This document shows, piece by piece, positions 24,121 through 32,419 of a DNA stretch of 33,704 bases (positions are counted from its first letter, which is position 1; each line of letters starts with the position of its first letter). The notes under the pieces are model-generated. The model was not told the DNA's origin. It saw nothing but the letters and a program-made list of their open reading frames with translations, and did not search any database. The DNA is from CAZQVN01 sp964596775 (GTDB lineage: Bacteria > Eisenbacteria > RBG-16-71-46 > JABDJR01 > JAWXBZ01), in NCBI GenBank assembly GCA_964596775.1, contig CAZQVN010000038.1, positions 1 through 33,704 on the forward strand, read 5' to 3'. Both the position numbers and the translations under genes were made by a program.

Positions 24121-25242
24121 TCACTCCGCTCCCATCGGCACCTGCCCGTCGTAGCCGGTCAGCTCCACGTAGCCCCGTCCCCGGACGGCCCTCCCGCCCC
24201 GGCGACCTTCCACGTTCACGCTCCCTTCCCAGTAGATGACCCGCGTCGTGGCGCGCGTGTCCAGCTCCTGGTCCGCGAGCGTCGGCGTGACCGTGAGCTC
24301 CAGGCCGAGCGAAGAAACGGAGAGCGTCCACGCGGAGGGGTAGGTGACCCCCGTGGCGGGGCTCGTCCAGGTGGCCGTGGCGGTGATCGTGATGTCGTCC
24401 CGGGACAGCGGTCGCGCGGATCCGTCGGGGGAGGTGAACGTGCCGGAGAGGAAGTCGCCGGGACCTTCCGGGGTTGAGGCACCTGTGGCCGCCCCGCCGC
24501 CCCTCCCGGCTCCCGGACCTTCGGTCCGGGAGCGCAAGCGATACAGCATCAGCTCGGTGTCGTCGTCCATCTGAATGCTGAACCAGTCCCAGCCGGTGAG
24601 GTTCTCGTCGAGCGCACTGGAAAAGAATTCGTGGTCCATCCAGGACAGGCCGGTCACCTTCTGCGCGCGGTCGCCGAACGTGATCGTGCCGCCGGTCTTC
24701 ATCCGCGTCAGCGAGTAGTAATACGACGCCTGCCCCTCGCGGGGCCCCTTCCGGCTGACGCCGCCGGGTCCGTTCAGGACCGGCGGCTTCAAGGGCTCAA
24801 GCTCGAGGTCGATGGCCCAGTCGTCCGCCGACGCCTTCAGGTGATGCACGCCGTCCGCGTCCAGCGAGGCGGACCAGTCGCCGCACCAGGCGAACAGCGT
24901 CGTCGTGTCGGCGCCGGCGATGCCGCCGATGTCGCGCCGGATCCGCTGGTCGTGGAAGAACCGACCGCCGGTTTCGTCGGTGATCGCGAAGTGGGCGGGA
25001 TGGAACGCCGCCGGAACCCAGCCGTCGAAACCGTCCGGAAGGTCCGGCGCCTCCGGAACGTAGCGGAAGAAGACGAGCTCGTATCCGTACGACCGTCCGT
25101 TCTCCGTATCGAGGTGACCCGTGTAGTACCACCACTCCGTCCGGAACTCCGGATGCGCGCCGTGATCGCGGGGGAACGTCCATTCGCGCGGTCCGGCCAC
25201 GGCGGCGAACGCGAGCGCGGCCAGCATCACCAGGCTATTCAT
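24121..25242 (-). CDS. attH: AttH-like / CrtC-type lipocalin-fold secreted protein
   Basis: 373 aa, short signal peptide (MNSLVMLAALAFAAVAG). The AttH/CrtC domain is recognisable: EWTFPRDHGAHPEFRTEWWY with YYTGHL, YGYELVFFRY, AFHPAHFAITD, RRFFHDQ-type strand, TGLSWMDHEFFSS and GWDWFSIQMDDDTELMLYRLR. Proteins of this family (COG5621) travel with FtsX-type ABC transporters in attEFGH operons and are thought to bind lipidic or hydrophobic cargo. The gene overlaps the permease by 8 nt and GGAGG lies 9 nt before its ATG, so it is the last gene of the exporter operon. About 20 Gly/Ala-rich residues after LRSRTEGP form an insert encoded partly by a perfect DNA palindrome (24509-24533). Confidence 0.85.
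   Translation of the reverse strand: MNSLVMLAALAFAAVAGPREWTFPRDHGAHPEFRTEWWYYTGHLDTENGRSYGYELVFFRYVPEAPDLPDGFDGWVPAAFHPAHFAITDETGGRFFHDQRIRRDIGGIAGADTTTLFAWCGDWSASLDADGVHHLKASADDWAIDLELEPLKPPVLNGPGGVSRKGPREGQASYYYSLTRMKTGGTITFGDRAQKVTGLSWMDHEFFSSALDENLTGWDWFSIQMDDDTELMLYRLRSRTEGPGAGRGGGAATGASTPEGPGDFLSGTFTSPDGSARPLSRDDITITATATWTSPATGVTYPSAWTLSVSSLGLELTVTPTLADQELDTRATTRVIYWEGSVNVEGRRGGRAVRGRGYVELTGYDGQVPMGAE
24509..24533. repeat. Perfect 11-bp-arm palindrome inside attH
   Basis: GCTCCCGGACC and GGTCCGGGAGC pair around TTC. It lies inside the coding frame, at the start of a Gly/Ala-rich insertion in the AttH protein. A stable hairpin inside a gene is unusual; it may be a remnant of a small palindromic repeat that entered in frame. 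Confidence 0.5.
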
Positions 25243-27798
25243 ACTGCAGGGCCTCCGCGCCCCAGGTCTTCGCGCCGATCCGGGCCGGGTACCAGCCGGC
25301 CGCGGCGGACGAAAGCAGCGTGATCAGCGAAACGACGGCCACCGACGCGTACGGAAAGTGGTAGAGAAACCGCCAGCCGGTGGACTGGAACTGGATCACG
25401 GTGACGAGCAGCACCGACAGCGCCACGCCGGCGCCGAGACCGAGGACCACGCCCACGATCCCCATGCCGAACGCCTCGAACACGAACAACCGGCCGATCT
25501 GCGTTTTCGTGGCGCCGATGGCCCGCAGCAGGCCGAGTTCGCGCCGGCGGTCGAGCGTGGCGGCCACCAGCGTGTTCACGACGCCGAGAACGGCGATGAT
25601 CAGCGCGATCGCCTCCAGCGCGTAGACGACGGCGAACGTGTTGTCCACGTTCGTGAGGATCCGCCGGCGGAGTTCGGCGTTCTCGCTGACGAAGAGCCGC
25701 CGGGTCGTGCCGAAGCGCTCGTCGAGCGTCCGCCGGACGGCGGCCGCCGAGGCGCCGTCGGCCAGATTGAGGTCGAACGTGTCGACGAGGTCGTCACCCC
25801 AGGCGCGGCGGTAGGTCGCCCGGTCCAGGAACAGCGTGCCGCGGTCGCTGGTGTAGTCGAGAAAGACCACCGCCACCGTCAGCGTGACCGGCCCCGACGG
25901 GGAGGCGAGTTCGAGGGTGTCGCCCACCTCCTTCCCGAACCGGGTGGCGAAATTTTCCGACACGACCGCCCAGTCGGCCCGGGGCGGGCCCGGCAGCCGC
26001 GGCTTCGCGGTGACGAGCGGGTTGTCGCGGAGCCAGTCGCCGAGATTCAGGCTGCACAGCGCGATCCCCTGGTCGCTGTAGCGGGAGTGGACCATGCGCA
26101 GCCCGTTCACCGAAGCCACGCCGGGCACGCCGCGCAGCGAGTCGGCGAAGTCGACATGGAACGGGATGTTCGACGTGCCTCCTTCGCCGGTGTCGGAGCC
26201 GACCAGGAGATCCGCGGACACGGTGTTCTCGATCCAGACGACGATCGACTCCTTGAACGAGTGGATCATCGTGGCCACGCAGACGACGAGCGACAGGCCG
26301 GTCAGCAGCGCCGACACGCTCAGGGAGGACCGGCCGATGGAGCGCTGCAGGTTGTCGGCGGCGAGTTTCCCCTCCACGCCGAAGCGGTTGCCGACGGCCG
26401 CCCGCGCGATGCGCCCGAACAGCAGGCAGGCCGGCGGCGAAAAGAACGCGAAGCCGAACACGATGGCGAACCCGGAAACGTAGCCGAACAGGGCCACCCC
26501 GTTCACCGGACCGAGCCGGGAAAGCCCGTACGCCACGGCGAGCATGGCGAGGCCGGCCACCACGAACCAGCGCATCCGGTCGTGACGCACGTTCTGGAAC
26601 GGAAGCTGGCGGAGCGTGAGCGCCGGGGGCATCGCCGCCGCCTCGCGGCCGGGAAAGAACGCCGCCGCGGTGGCCACCGCCAGGCCGAGCGACGACGCGG
26701 CCAGGATCGCCGGCCAGGAGAGGGGCACCGCGGTGGCCTCCGACAGGAGATACGCCTTGCCGAGCGTCTTCGAGATGGCGAGCAGGGCGCCGCGGGCCAG
26801 GCCGATGCCGAGGAGCACGCCGAGCGCCGATCCGGCCAGGCCGTACGTCACCCCTTCCAGCGTGAACAGCGCCAGCACCCGGCGGCGGGTGACGCCGAGC
26901 GCCCGGAGAATGCCGATCTCCTTCCGCCGCTGCACGACGGCGATCGACATCGTGTTGTAGACGAGGAACATCCCCACGAACAGCGCCACGGTGGACACCA
27001 TGCGCAGGTTGACCTGGAACGAGGAGAGGAGTTCCGCGGCTTCGCCGGCGCGGGTGGCCGGCGGCTCGACGCGGAGCGACCCGGGAAGCCGCGCCGCGAG
27101 TTCCGCGGCGGGGGAGGCACCGCCGTTCGGTCCGGCGCCGTTTCTTGCGGCCAGCAGGTCCACCCCCTTCACCGGCACGATGTCGATCCGGTCGAGGCGC
27201 CCCGGTCTGCCGAACAGGAACTGGGCGGCGCGGATGTCCATGAGCATCACCTTGCCGCCGAGCGCGTCCGCGGCGCCCCCCTGCGTGACGATGCCGCCGA
27301 CGGCCAGCGTCTTCGGTCCGGCGGCGGTCAGCAGCGTCAGCGGCGACCCCACCGCGAGGCCGTGATCCGCCGCGTACGTTCCGGAAATCAGTACCCGGTC
27401 CGGCCGGGTGACGAGCTCCAGCGGATCGTCGATCTCCGCCTCGTTCCCGCGGGCTCCCGTGTCGGTGAGCAGATCGACGCCGAGAACGAGGACGGTGAGG
27501 CCGGTGCCGAGATCGCGGGCGCTCGCCTCGATCACCGGGAGCGCCGCGGACACGCCGGGGGAGCCGGCCACGAGGCCGAGCACGGACTCGGAAAAACCGG
27601 CTTCGTCGCCGCGCACCGACAGGCGGGCCTCGCCGGCGATCTGGTCGACCATGACCTCCACGGAGCGGGTGGTGGCCCGGTTCGCGAGCTCGATGGCCAG
27701 CACGATCCCCACGCCGAGCGCGATGCCGAGCAGCGTGATGAGCGTGCGCAAACGTTCGTGGCGGAGCCGGCGCAGGGCCACGAAACGGAGAAGGCGGA

Positions 27799-27802
<4 letters not shown>
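25235..27802 (-). CDS. ABC transporter permease with two fused FtsX units (AttFG-like)
   Basis: 855 aa. The N-terminus RLRHERLRTLITLLGIALGVGI is the typical first helix of MacB/LolCE/FtsX permeases, followed by a MacB-type extracytoplasmic domain. The first FtsX unit (about 265-400) contains FVGMFLVYNTMSIAVVQRRK and EIGILRALGVTRRRVLALF. Helices at about 420-470, a second extracytoplasmic domain (about 510-730), and a second FtsX unit (about 735-855: VVNTLVAATLDRRRELGLLR, AIGATKTQIGRLFV). It therefore carries both permease halves in one chain. With the ATPase upstream (ATGA overlap at 27799-27802) and attH downstream (8-nt overlap) it forms an inner-membrane export or extraction machine, probably for lipid, peptide or lipoprotein. 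Confidence 0.9.
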
Positions 27803-28548
<746 letters not shown>

Positions 28549-28596
28549 CGGCACGCCCTGTCCATTCCGATCCGCTGCGGTCAGAAGCCCTCCGGT

Positions 28597-28602
28597 TATA
28601 CT
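28597..28602 (+). promoter_or_regulatory. -10 box TATACT, leaderless start of the cupredoxin-like gene
   Basis: GGTTATACTGCGCGGC precedes the ATG: TATACT ends 7 nt before the start codon and there is no SD. No clear -35. Confidence 0.5.
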
Positions 28603-28609
28603 GCGCGGC

Positions 28610-29200
28610 ATGAAACCCGCGATTTCGTGGATTCTAATGATGCTGGTTCTCGCCCCGGCGTCGATCGCCCGGGCCGGCGACGTGCGCGGCCGCGTCCTGT
28701 TCCGGGGCTCCGAACGCCCGATCGTGTGCCTGCGGGGCAACGGCATGGTGACGACGCGCCGCGGAGGACCGGTGACGCACGAGTGTACCGTCCGCGACGG
28801 CGCACCGGAACCCCGGGTGCTCGTTGTGAGAGCCGGGGACGCGATTCGATTCACGAATGGTGATGCGGCGCCCCGGCGCGTCTTCCTGTTCGAAGGCAGC
28901 GAAACGGCGGATCTCGGCCTGCTGGGCCCGGGAGATGCCGCGGTGCGGTCGTTTTCCACGTTCGGCCCCGCGGAGTGGTACAGCGATGCCCCGGGCGCTC
29001 CAGCCGGGGTCGTGCTCGTTGTGGAGAACCCCTACTTCACCGAAACGGACGCGGACGGGCGGTTCCTCCTCGACGGCGTCGTGGAGGGCGCCTACGATGT
29101 GTGGGCCTGGCTGCCGTTGCGGCGGATGGATCGCGCGGCGGCGGCGGTTCCGTTTGCGGGGGAGGTGGAAGTCACGCTGAGGGTGGGTCGGGCTCGGTAG
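28610..29200 (+). CDS. Secreted cupredoxin-like protein lacking all copper ligands
   Basis: 196 aa with a signal peptide (about 1-22). It follows the 'methylamine utilization' cupredoxin plus carboxypeptidase-regulatory-like pattern: VLVVRAGDAIRFTNGD, VFLFEGS, LGLLGPGD, ENPYFTETDADGRFLLDGV and VWAWLPL. In that family copper is held by His, Cys, His and Met in LHNVF and CNIHPQM-type motifs. Here the aligned residues are R89 (PRRVF), S125, P128 and P131 (YSDAPGAP). No type-1 copper site can form, so the role must be structural or binding. The last codons lie in the 55-bp segment repeated across the assembly gap; the TAG at 29198-29200 is before the gap. Confidence 0.75.
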   Translation: MKPAISWILMMLVLAPASIARAGDVRGRVLFRGSERPIVCLRGNGMVTTRRGGPVTHECTVRDGAPEPRVLVVRAGDAIRFTNGDAAPRRVFLFEGSETADLGLLGPGDAAVRSFSTFGPAEWYSDAPGAPAGVVLVVENPYFTETDADGRFLLDGVVEGAYDVWAWLPLRRMDRAAAAVPFAGEVEVTLRVGRAR

Positions 29201-29225
29201 TTGCACCGTGCCGCAGCTTTTCCAG
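29171..29225 (+). repeat. 55-bp segment, left copy (contig-end overlap)
   Basis: Identical to 29326-29380 over all 55 bp and ends exactly at the first N. Two contig ends sharing exactly one k-mer length of sequence is the mark of a de Bruijn assembly with k = 55, so this is best read as overlap, not as a biological repeat. Confidence 0.9.
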
Positions 29226-29325
29226 NNNNNNNNNNNNNNNNNNNNNNNNNNNNNNNNNNNNNNNNNNNNNNNNNNNNNNNNNNNNNNNNNNNNNNNNNNN
29301 NNNNNNNNNNNNNNNNNNNNNNNNN
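29226..29325. other. Assembly gap of 100 Ns, probably not a real gap
   Basis: Exactly 100 Ns, the conventional placeholder for unknown length. Because the flanks are the same 55 bp, the two contigs most likely overlap and the true sequence is 155 bp shorter here. Collapsing them makes the 3' ends of the cupredoxin-like gene (+) and nucleotidyltransferase gene (-) overlap tail to tail by about 29 bp. Confidence 0.85.
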
Positions 29326-29380
29326 GTCACGCTGAGGGTGGGTCGGGCTCGGTAGTTGCACCGTGCCGCAGCTTTTCCAG
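29326..29380 (+). repeat. 55-bp segment, right copy (contig-end overlap)
   Basis: Identical to 29171-29225; begins at the first base after the Ns. It contains the stop codon (29327-29329, minus strand) of the nucleotidyltransferase gene. Confidence 0.9.
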
Positions 29381-30097
29381 TTCGATGCGCAACGGCTTCC
29401 AGTAAGTCCGATCCGCCTTGCGTTCCGCGGCCTCCTCTTCACGGAGTCGCATTTCGACAGCTTCCACGTTTCCGGTCAGGGCCTCCTGCAGAAGCGGACG
29501 CTTCGACATGAGGGACCGGCAGCGGTCCGGGTGTCGCCCGGCCGTTTCAACGAGCAGGCCCGGGGTGCGCAGTTCCCTGAGCCAGAATCGGACTCTGGGT
29601 GCGGAAGGCTCGTTGCGATGCTCGAAGTAATGCGACTCGATCAAACGCCGGATCATCGGCCAGTCGCGGTCGCGCTGGGTCTTCTTGGCCCGGACGAGGT
29701 CGGGAAGAGAGAGAAGATCGCACGGCGTTCCGTCCGGAAGCTCGATGGTTGTTCGGCGTTTCCAGAGTGTCGGAAACGGGCTGACGCCGCGCATCCTGGC
29801 CATGATGTCGATCCGGATGTTCATGGCCTCCGGGTGTGCGCAACGGAAGTGAACTCCATGGCCGCGCTTCAGGTATTTCAACTCAAGCGGAGGGACGGCG
29901 ATGTTCTGCGCCTGCAGGTCGTCGAGCGCGGCCTGAAGCCGCTTCAGATTCCCGGTATCCGCCAGGATCGCGAAATCCGCGTCGCGGCTAAACTCCGCCG
30001 CGCCGTAGAACACGCATGCCTGACCTCCCATGAGAAGCGCCTGCACCCGGTTCTTCCGCATTGAAGAAAGGACTCTGCGTATCGGGTTCGGGATCAA
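29327..30097 (-). CDS. Nucleotidyltransferase-fold protein (AbiEii/DUF6036-like)
   Basis: 256 aa from a TTG start at 30097, chosen because GGGAGG lies 5 nt upstream; ATG 30061 (13th codon) has no SD. The nucleotidyltransferase core is clear: ALLMGGQACVFYGAAEFSRD with D39 and D41 (SRDADF), then a third acid D97 in IRIDIMARM. The C-terminal half is helical and ends with ADRTYWKPLRIELEKLR. Such proteins are relatives of AbiEii toxins and other stand-alone nucleotidyltransferases of toxin-antitoxin type. It overlaps the ArsR-type gene by 110 nt in another frame, so the two are tightly coupled. The stop lies inside the duplicated 55-bp segment and is unaffected by collapsing the gap. Confidence 0.8.
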   Translation of the reverse strand: MIPNPIRRVLSSMRKNRVQALLMGGQACVFYGAAEFSRDADFAILADTGNLKRLQAALDDLQAQNIAVPPLELKYLKRGHGVHFRCAHPEAMNIRIDIMARMRGVSPFPTLWKRRTTIELPDGTPCDLLSLPDLVRAKKTQRDRDWPMIRRLIESHYFEHRNEPSAPRVRFWLRELRTPGLLVETAGRHPDRCRSLMSKRPLLQEALTGNVEAVEMRLREEEAAERKADRTYWKPLRIELEKLRHGATTEPDPPSA

Positions 30098-30530
30098 GGG
30101 TTCCTCCCAGGGACAGGTAGGTCCGCCAGAGTTTCTCGCTCTCGAGCCAGCGTTCCACGGGCGACATTCCGTACCACTCCGCCCACTCAGGTCCGGCGAC
30201 ATCCTCCGCCGCCACGAGCGCGGGACCGGAGTCGATGACTCCGAGCCACGTGCGTGCAACTTCGAAAACACCCGGGTTGATCCGGTACAGGAAGGACCGC
30301 CCGATCCGCTCAACCCGGACAAGTCCCGCAGCCTCGAGTACTCGCAGGTGACGCGTCGTTGTGGGCCAGCTCTGCTGGAACGATGAGGCGATCTCCCCTG
30401 CCGCCAGCGACCCGCCGCGATCATGGAGGATCTCCAGAATCTTCCGGCGGGTGGGATGTGCGACGGCGGCGAACACGACATCGAACGCGGCGCTCGAGTC
30501 GGCCGGACGGGATCGAAGGGAAGTGGTCAT
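29988..30530 (-). CDS. ArsR-type winged-helix regulator fused to a 'GGTLDPEPD' small domain
   Basis: 180 aa. Residues about 15-95 form an ArsR-family winged helix: VVFAAVAHPTRRKILEILHD, LAAGEIASSFQQSWPTTTRH, LRVLEAAGLVRVERIGRSFL and YRINP. The N-terminal cysteines of metal-sensing ArsR proteins are absent. Residues 122-180 form a separate conserved unit: MSPVERWLESEKLWRTYLSL, GGTLDPEPDTQSPFF and GRSGMRVLRRGGV. From memory, similar short proteins occur alone in front of nucleotidyltransferases elsewhere; here the unit is fused to the regulator. No SD; a -10-like box lies 6 nt before the ATG and a TTAGCA-N4-TGCTAA operator overlaps it, suggesting autorepression. With the overlapping nucleotidyltransferase it resembles a two-gene toxin-antitoxin or regulatory module. 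Confidence 0.8.
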   Translation of the reverse strand: MTTSLRSRPADSSAAFDVVFAAVAHPTRRKILEILHDRGGSLAAGEIASSFQQSWPTTTRHLRVLEAAGLVRVERIGRSFLYRINPGVFEVARTWLGVIDSGPALVAAEDVAGPEWAEWYGMSPVERWLESEKLWRTYLSLGGTLDPEPDTQSPFFNAEEPGAGASHGRSGMRVLRRGGV

Positions 30531-30536
30531 TGAAGA

Positions 30537-30566
30537 AATTTAGCATGTTTGCTAAGTAATATGCAA
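30537..30566 (-). promoter_or_regulatory. Promoter of the ArsR-nucleotidyltransferase pair, leaderless
   Basis: On the minus strand: TTGCAT (30566-30561), an 18-nt spacer, TAAATT (30542-30537), then 6 nt to the ATG. Each box matches four of six bases. No SD is present. Confidence 0.5.
30540..30555. promoter_or_regulatory. Inverted repeat TTAGCA-N4-TGCTAA, probable ArsR operator
   Basis: Perfect 6-bp arms around TGTT, lying in the spacer and -10 box of the ArsR-type gene's own promoter. Position and size suit a winged-helix repressor that controls its own operon. Confidence 0.6.
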
Positions 30567-30640
30567 GCCCGGTGCTCACCCTTGCCCGCCTTTCAGCATC
30601 CGGCGACCGGCCTGGGGGGGGCCGGCTTTTCCACCTCTGA

Positions 30641-30646
30641 TACACT
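30641..30646 (+). promoter_or_regulatory. -10 box TACACT, leaderless start of ndh
   Basis: TACACT ends 6 nt before ATG 30653, with GCCGCC between and no SD. No clear -35. Same box as before 4030, 6581 and 10702, but here placed for a leaderless mRNA. Confidence 0.45.
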
Positions 30647-30652
30647 GCCGCC

Positions 30653-31915
30653 ATGCCACAACCCTTTTCCGGTGGACGTCCCCGGGTCGTCATCGTCGGC
30701 GCCGGTTTCGGCGGTCTCGCCGCCGCCCGGAAGCTGGCCGGCCGGCCGGTGGACGTTCTCATCGTCGACCGCAACAACTATCACTGCTTCCAGCCGCTCC
30801 TCTACCAGGTGGCCACCGCCGGCCTCGAGCCGGACCAGATCGCGCATCCCGTCCGGGCGATCATCCGCCGCGACGCGAACGTCCGGTTCATGATGACGCA
30901 CGTTGAGGCGGTGGACGCCGCCGGCCGCGTCCTCAGAACGCCGGACGGCGATCTCCCGTACGACATCCTGATCCTGGCCGCCGGAAGCGCCACGAATTTC
31001 TTCGGCATGGACTCGGTGGCCGCCCGCGCGTTCCAGTTGAAGGACATCAACCACGCCGTGGACCTCCGCAATCACATCCTGACCCTGTTCGAAAAGGCGT
31101 CCTCGGAGACGGATCCGGCCCGGCGCACCGCGATGCTCACGTTCTGCGTGGTCGGCGGCGGTCCGACCGGCGTGGAGTTCGCCGGGGCGCTGTCGGAGCT
31201 GATCCGGCTCGTTCTCGTGAAGGACTTTCCCGGCCTCAACCTGTCCGACATCACGATTCATCTCCTCGAGGCGGGAGACACGCTGCTGGCCGGATTCCCG
31301 GAACCGCTGCGGAATGCGGCGCTCGAGGTTCTCGCGGACAAGAAGGTGCAGGTGACGCTCAATTGCCGGGTCACCGGGATGGACGACGGCCTCGTGTACC
31401 GGGCCGACGGGCCGGACATCCCGTCGCTGACGCTGCTCTGGGCCGCGGGGGTCCGCGGGGCTTCGATCGGCGAAACGCTCGGCGTCACGCTGGCCCGCCA
31501 GGCCCGGATCCCGGTGGACGCGACGCTCCGCCTGCCCGCCCATCCGAACATCTACGTGATCGGCGACCTCGCGCACCGCGAGGAAAACGGCGCGGCGCTC
31601 CCGATGGTGGCCCAGGTGGCCATGCAGCAGGGGGAGTGCGCGGCGCGGAACATCCTCAGGGGGCTGAACGGGGAACCGCCGGTGGATTTCGTCTACCGCG
31701 ACCCCGGCAGCCTGGCCACGATCGGCCGCAACCAGGCCGTGGCCCGCATCGGCCGCTTCCGGTTCACCGGGTTCCCCGCCTGGTTCGTGTGGCTCGTCGT
31801 GCACCTGATCGGCCTGATCGGGTTCCGGAACCGGCTGATCGTGCTGATCAACTGGGCGTGGGATTATTTCTTCTACGACCGGGGAGTGCGGTTGATCACG
31901 CGGCGGGAGGAATAG
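30653..31915 (+). CDS. ndh: Type II NADH:quinone oxidoreductase (NDH-2)
   Basis: 420 aa. It passes electrons from NADH to membrane quinone without pumping protons. FAD-binding motif RVVIVGAGFGGLAAARKLAG; quinone-site region NNYHCFQPLLYQVATAGLEP; NADH-binding motif CVVGGGPTGVEFAGALSEL; then LLWAAGVRG, NIYVIGDLAH and LPMVAQVAMQQGE. The C-terminus (WFVWLVVHLIGLIGFRNRLI followed by WAWDYFFYDRG) is the amphipathic membrane anchor of the family. Length is usual. No SD; leaderless start likely. Converges on the GNAT gene with a 6-bp gap. Confidence 0.93.
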   Translation: MPQPFSGGRPRVVIVGAGFGGLAAARKLAGRPVDVLIVDRNNYHCFQPLLYQVATAGLEPDQIAHPVRAIIRRDANVRFMMTHVEAVDAAGRVLRTPDGDLPYDILILAAGSATNFFGMDSVAARAFQLKDINHAVDLRNHILTLFEKASSETDPARRTAMLTFCVVGGGPTGVEFAGALSELIRLVLVKDFPGLNLSDITIHLLEAGDTLLAGFPEPLRNAALEVLADKKVQVTLNCRVTGMDDGLVYRADGPDIPSLTLLWAAGVRGASIGETLGVTLARQARIPVDATLRLPAHPNIYVIGDLAHREENGAALPMVAQVAMQQGECAARNILRGLNGEPPVDFVYRDPGSLATIGRNQAVARIGRFRFTGFPAWFVWLVVHLIGLIGFRNRLIVLINWAWDYFFYDRGVRLITRREE

Positions 31916-31921
31916 CGGGTC

Positions 31922-32419
31922 TCAATCGCTGTGCTGCCGACGACTCCGTTTCGGCTTCAACCATCCCTTCCTTTCCGGATGGAGGGCCAGCCGGGCGCCG
32001 GGGCCCCGGTACCCGGCGTTTTCCCCTTCGGATCGACTTTCGACGACGAATCCTTCACTTTCGTAGAGACGGATCGCGGCTTCATTGTTTCCGCAGGCCT
32101 GGGTCCAGGCGTCCTCGCTCAGGAGCGCCAGGCAATGCCTCAGGAGTGCCCGCCCGATTCCGCGGCGGTAGTGCGCCGGATCCACGTAGAGCCAGGCGAA
32201 GTAGGGATCGTCGATGCCCGCGAACCCCACGACCTCGCCGTCGGACTCGGCAACGAACATCGCGCAGTCCTTGATGTAGTCCCCCTCCGGATCCTCCGCC
32301 AGCGGGATGAAGGCGCGGGGGTCGAACGACCCGCGCAGTTCGTCGGGGCGGGACCGGTCGTGCACGCGGCAGATCGCGGGCCAGTCATCGGGATGGTAAT
32401 CGCGGATCGAGGCGCTCAA
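31922..32419 (-). CDS. GNAT-family N-acetyltransferase
   Basis: 165 aa. The GNAT fold is clear: N-terminal IRDYHPDDWPAICRVHD, acceptor region GEVVGFAGIDDPYFAWLYVD, acetyl-CoA-binding motif A HYRRGIGRALLRHCL, then ACGNNEAAIRLYESEGFVVE. The substrate is unknown; the RimI/YjaB-like layout fits either protein N-termini or small amines. A basic tail (KGWLKPKRSRRQHSD) is unusual. The start is a TTG (32419) whose bases overlap the TGA of the sulfatase-fold gene (TTGA), with GGGG upstream; there is no ATG between that point and the conserved N-terminus. Confidence 0.85.
   Translation of the reverse strand: MSASIRDYHPDDWPAICRVHDRSRPDELRGSFDPRAFIPLAEDPEGDYIKDCAMFVAESDGEVVGFAGIDDPYFAWLYVDPAHYRRGIGRALLRHCLALLSEDAWTQACGNNEAAIRLYESEGFVVESRSEGENAGYRGPGARLALHPERKGWLKPKRSRRQHSD

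Noticed and set aside
29171..29380. A genuine 55-bp direct repeat, such as an att site or target duplication
   Set aside because: Both copies end exactly at the Ns and the length equals an assembler k-mer; assembly overlap is the simpler reading.
28975..29442. Open frames running through the N stretch
   Set aside because: They are translations of placeholder bases between duplicated contig ends and have no meaning.
29327..30481. Nucleotidyltransferase gene starting at 30481
   Set aside because: The first 128 residues would be an out-of-frame reading of the ArsR-type gene; a TTG at 30097 with GGGAGG fits far better.
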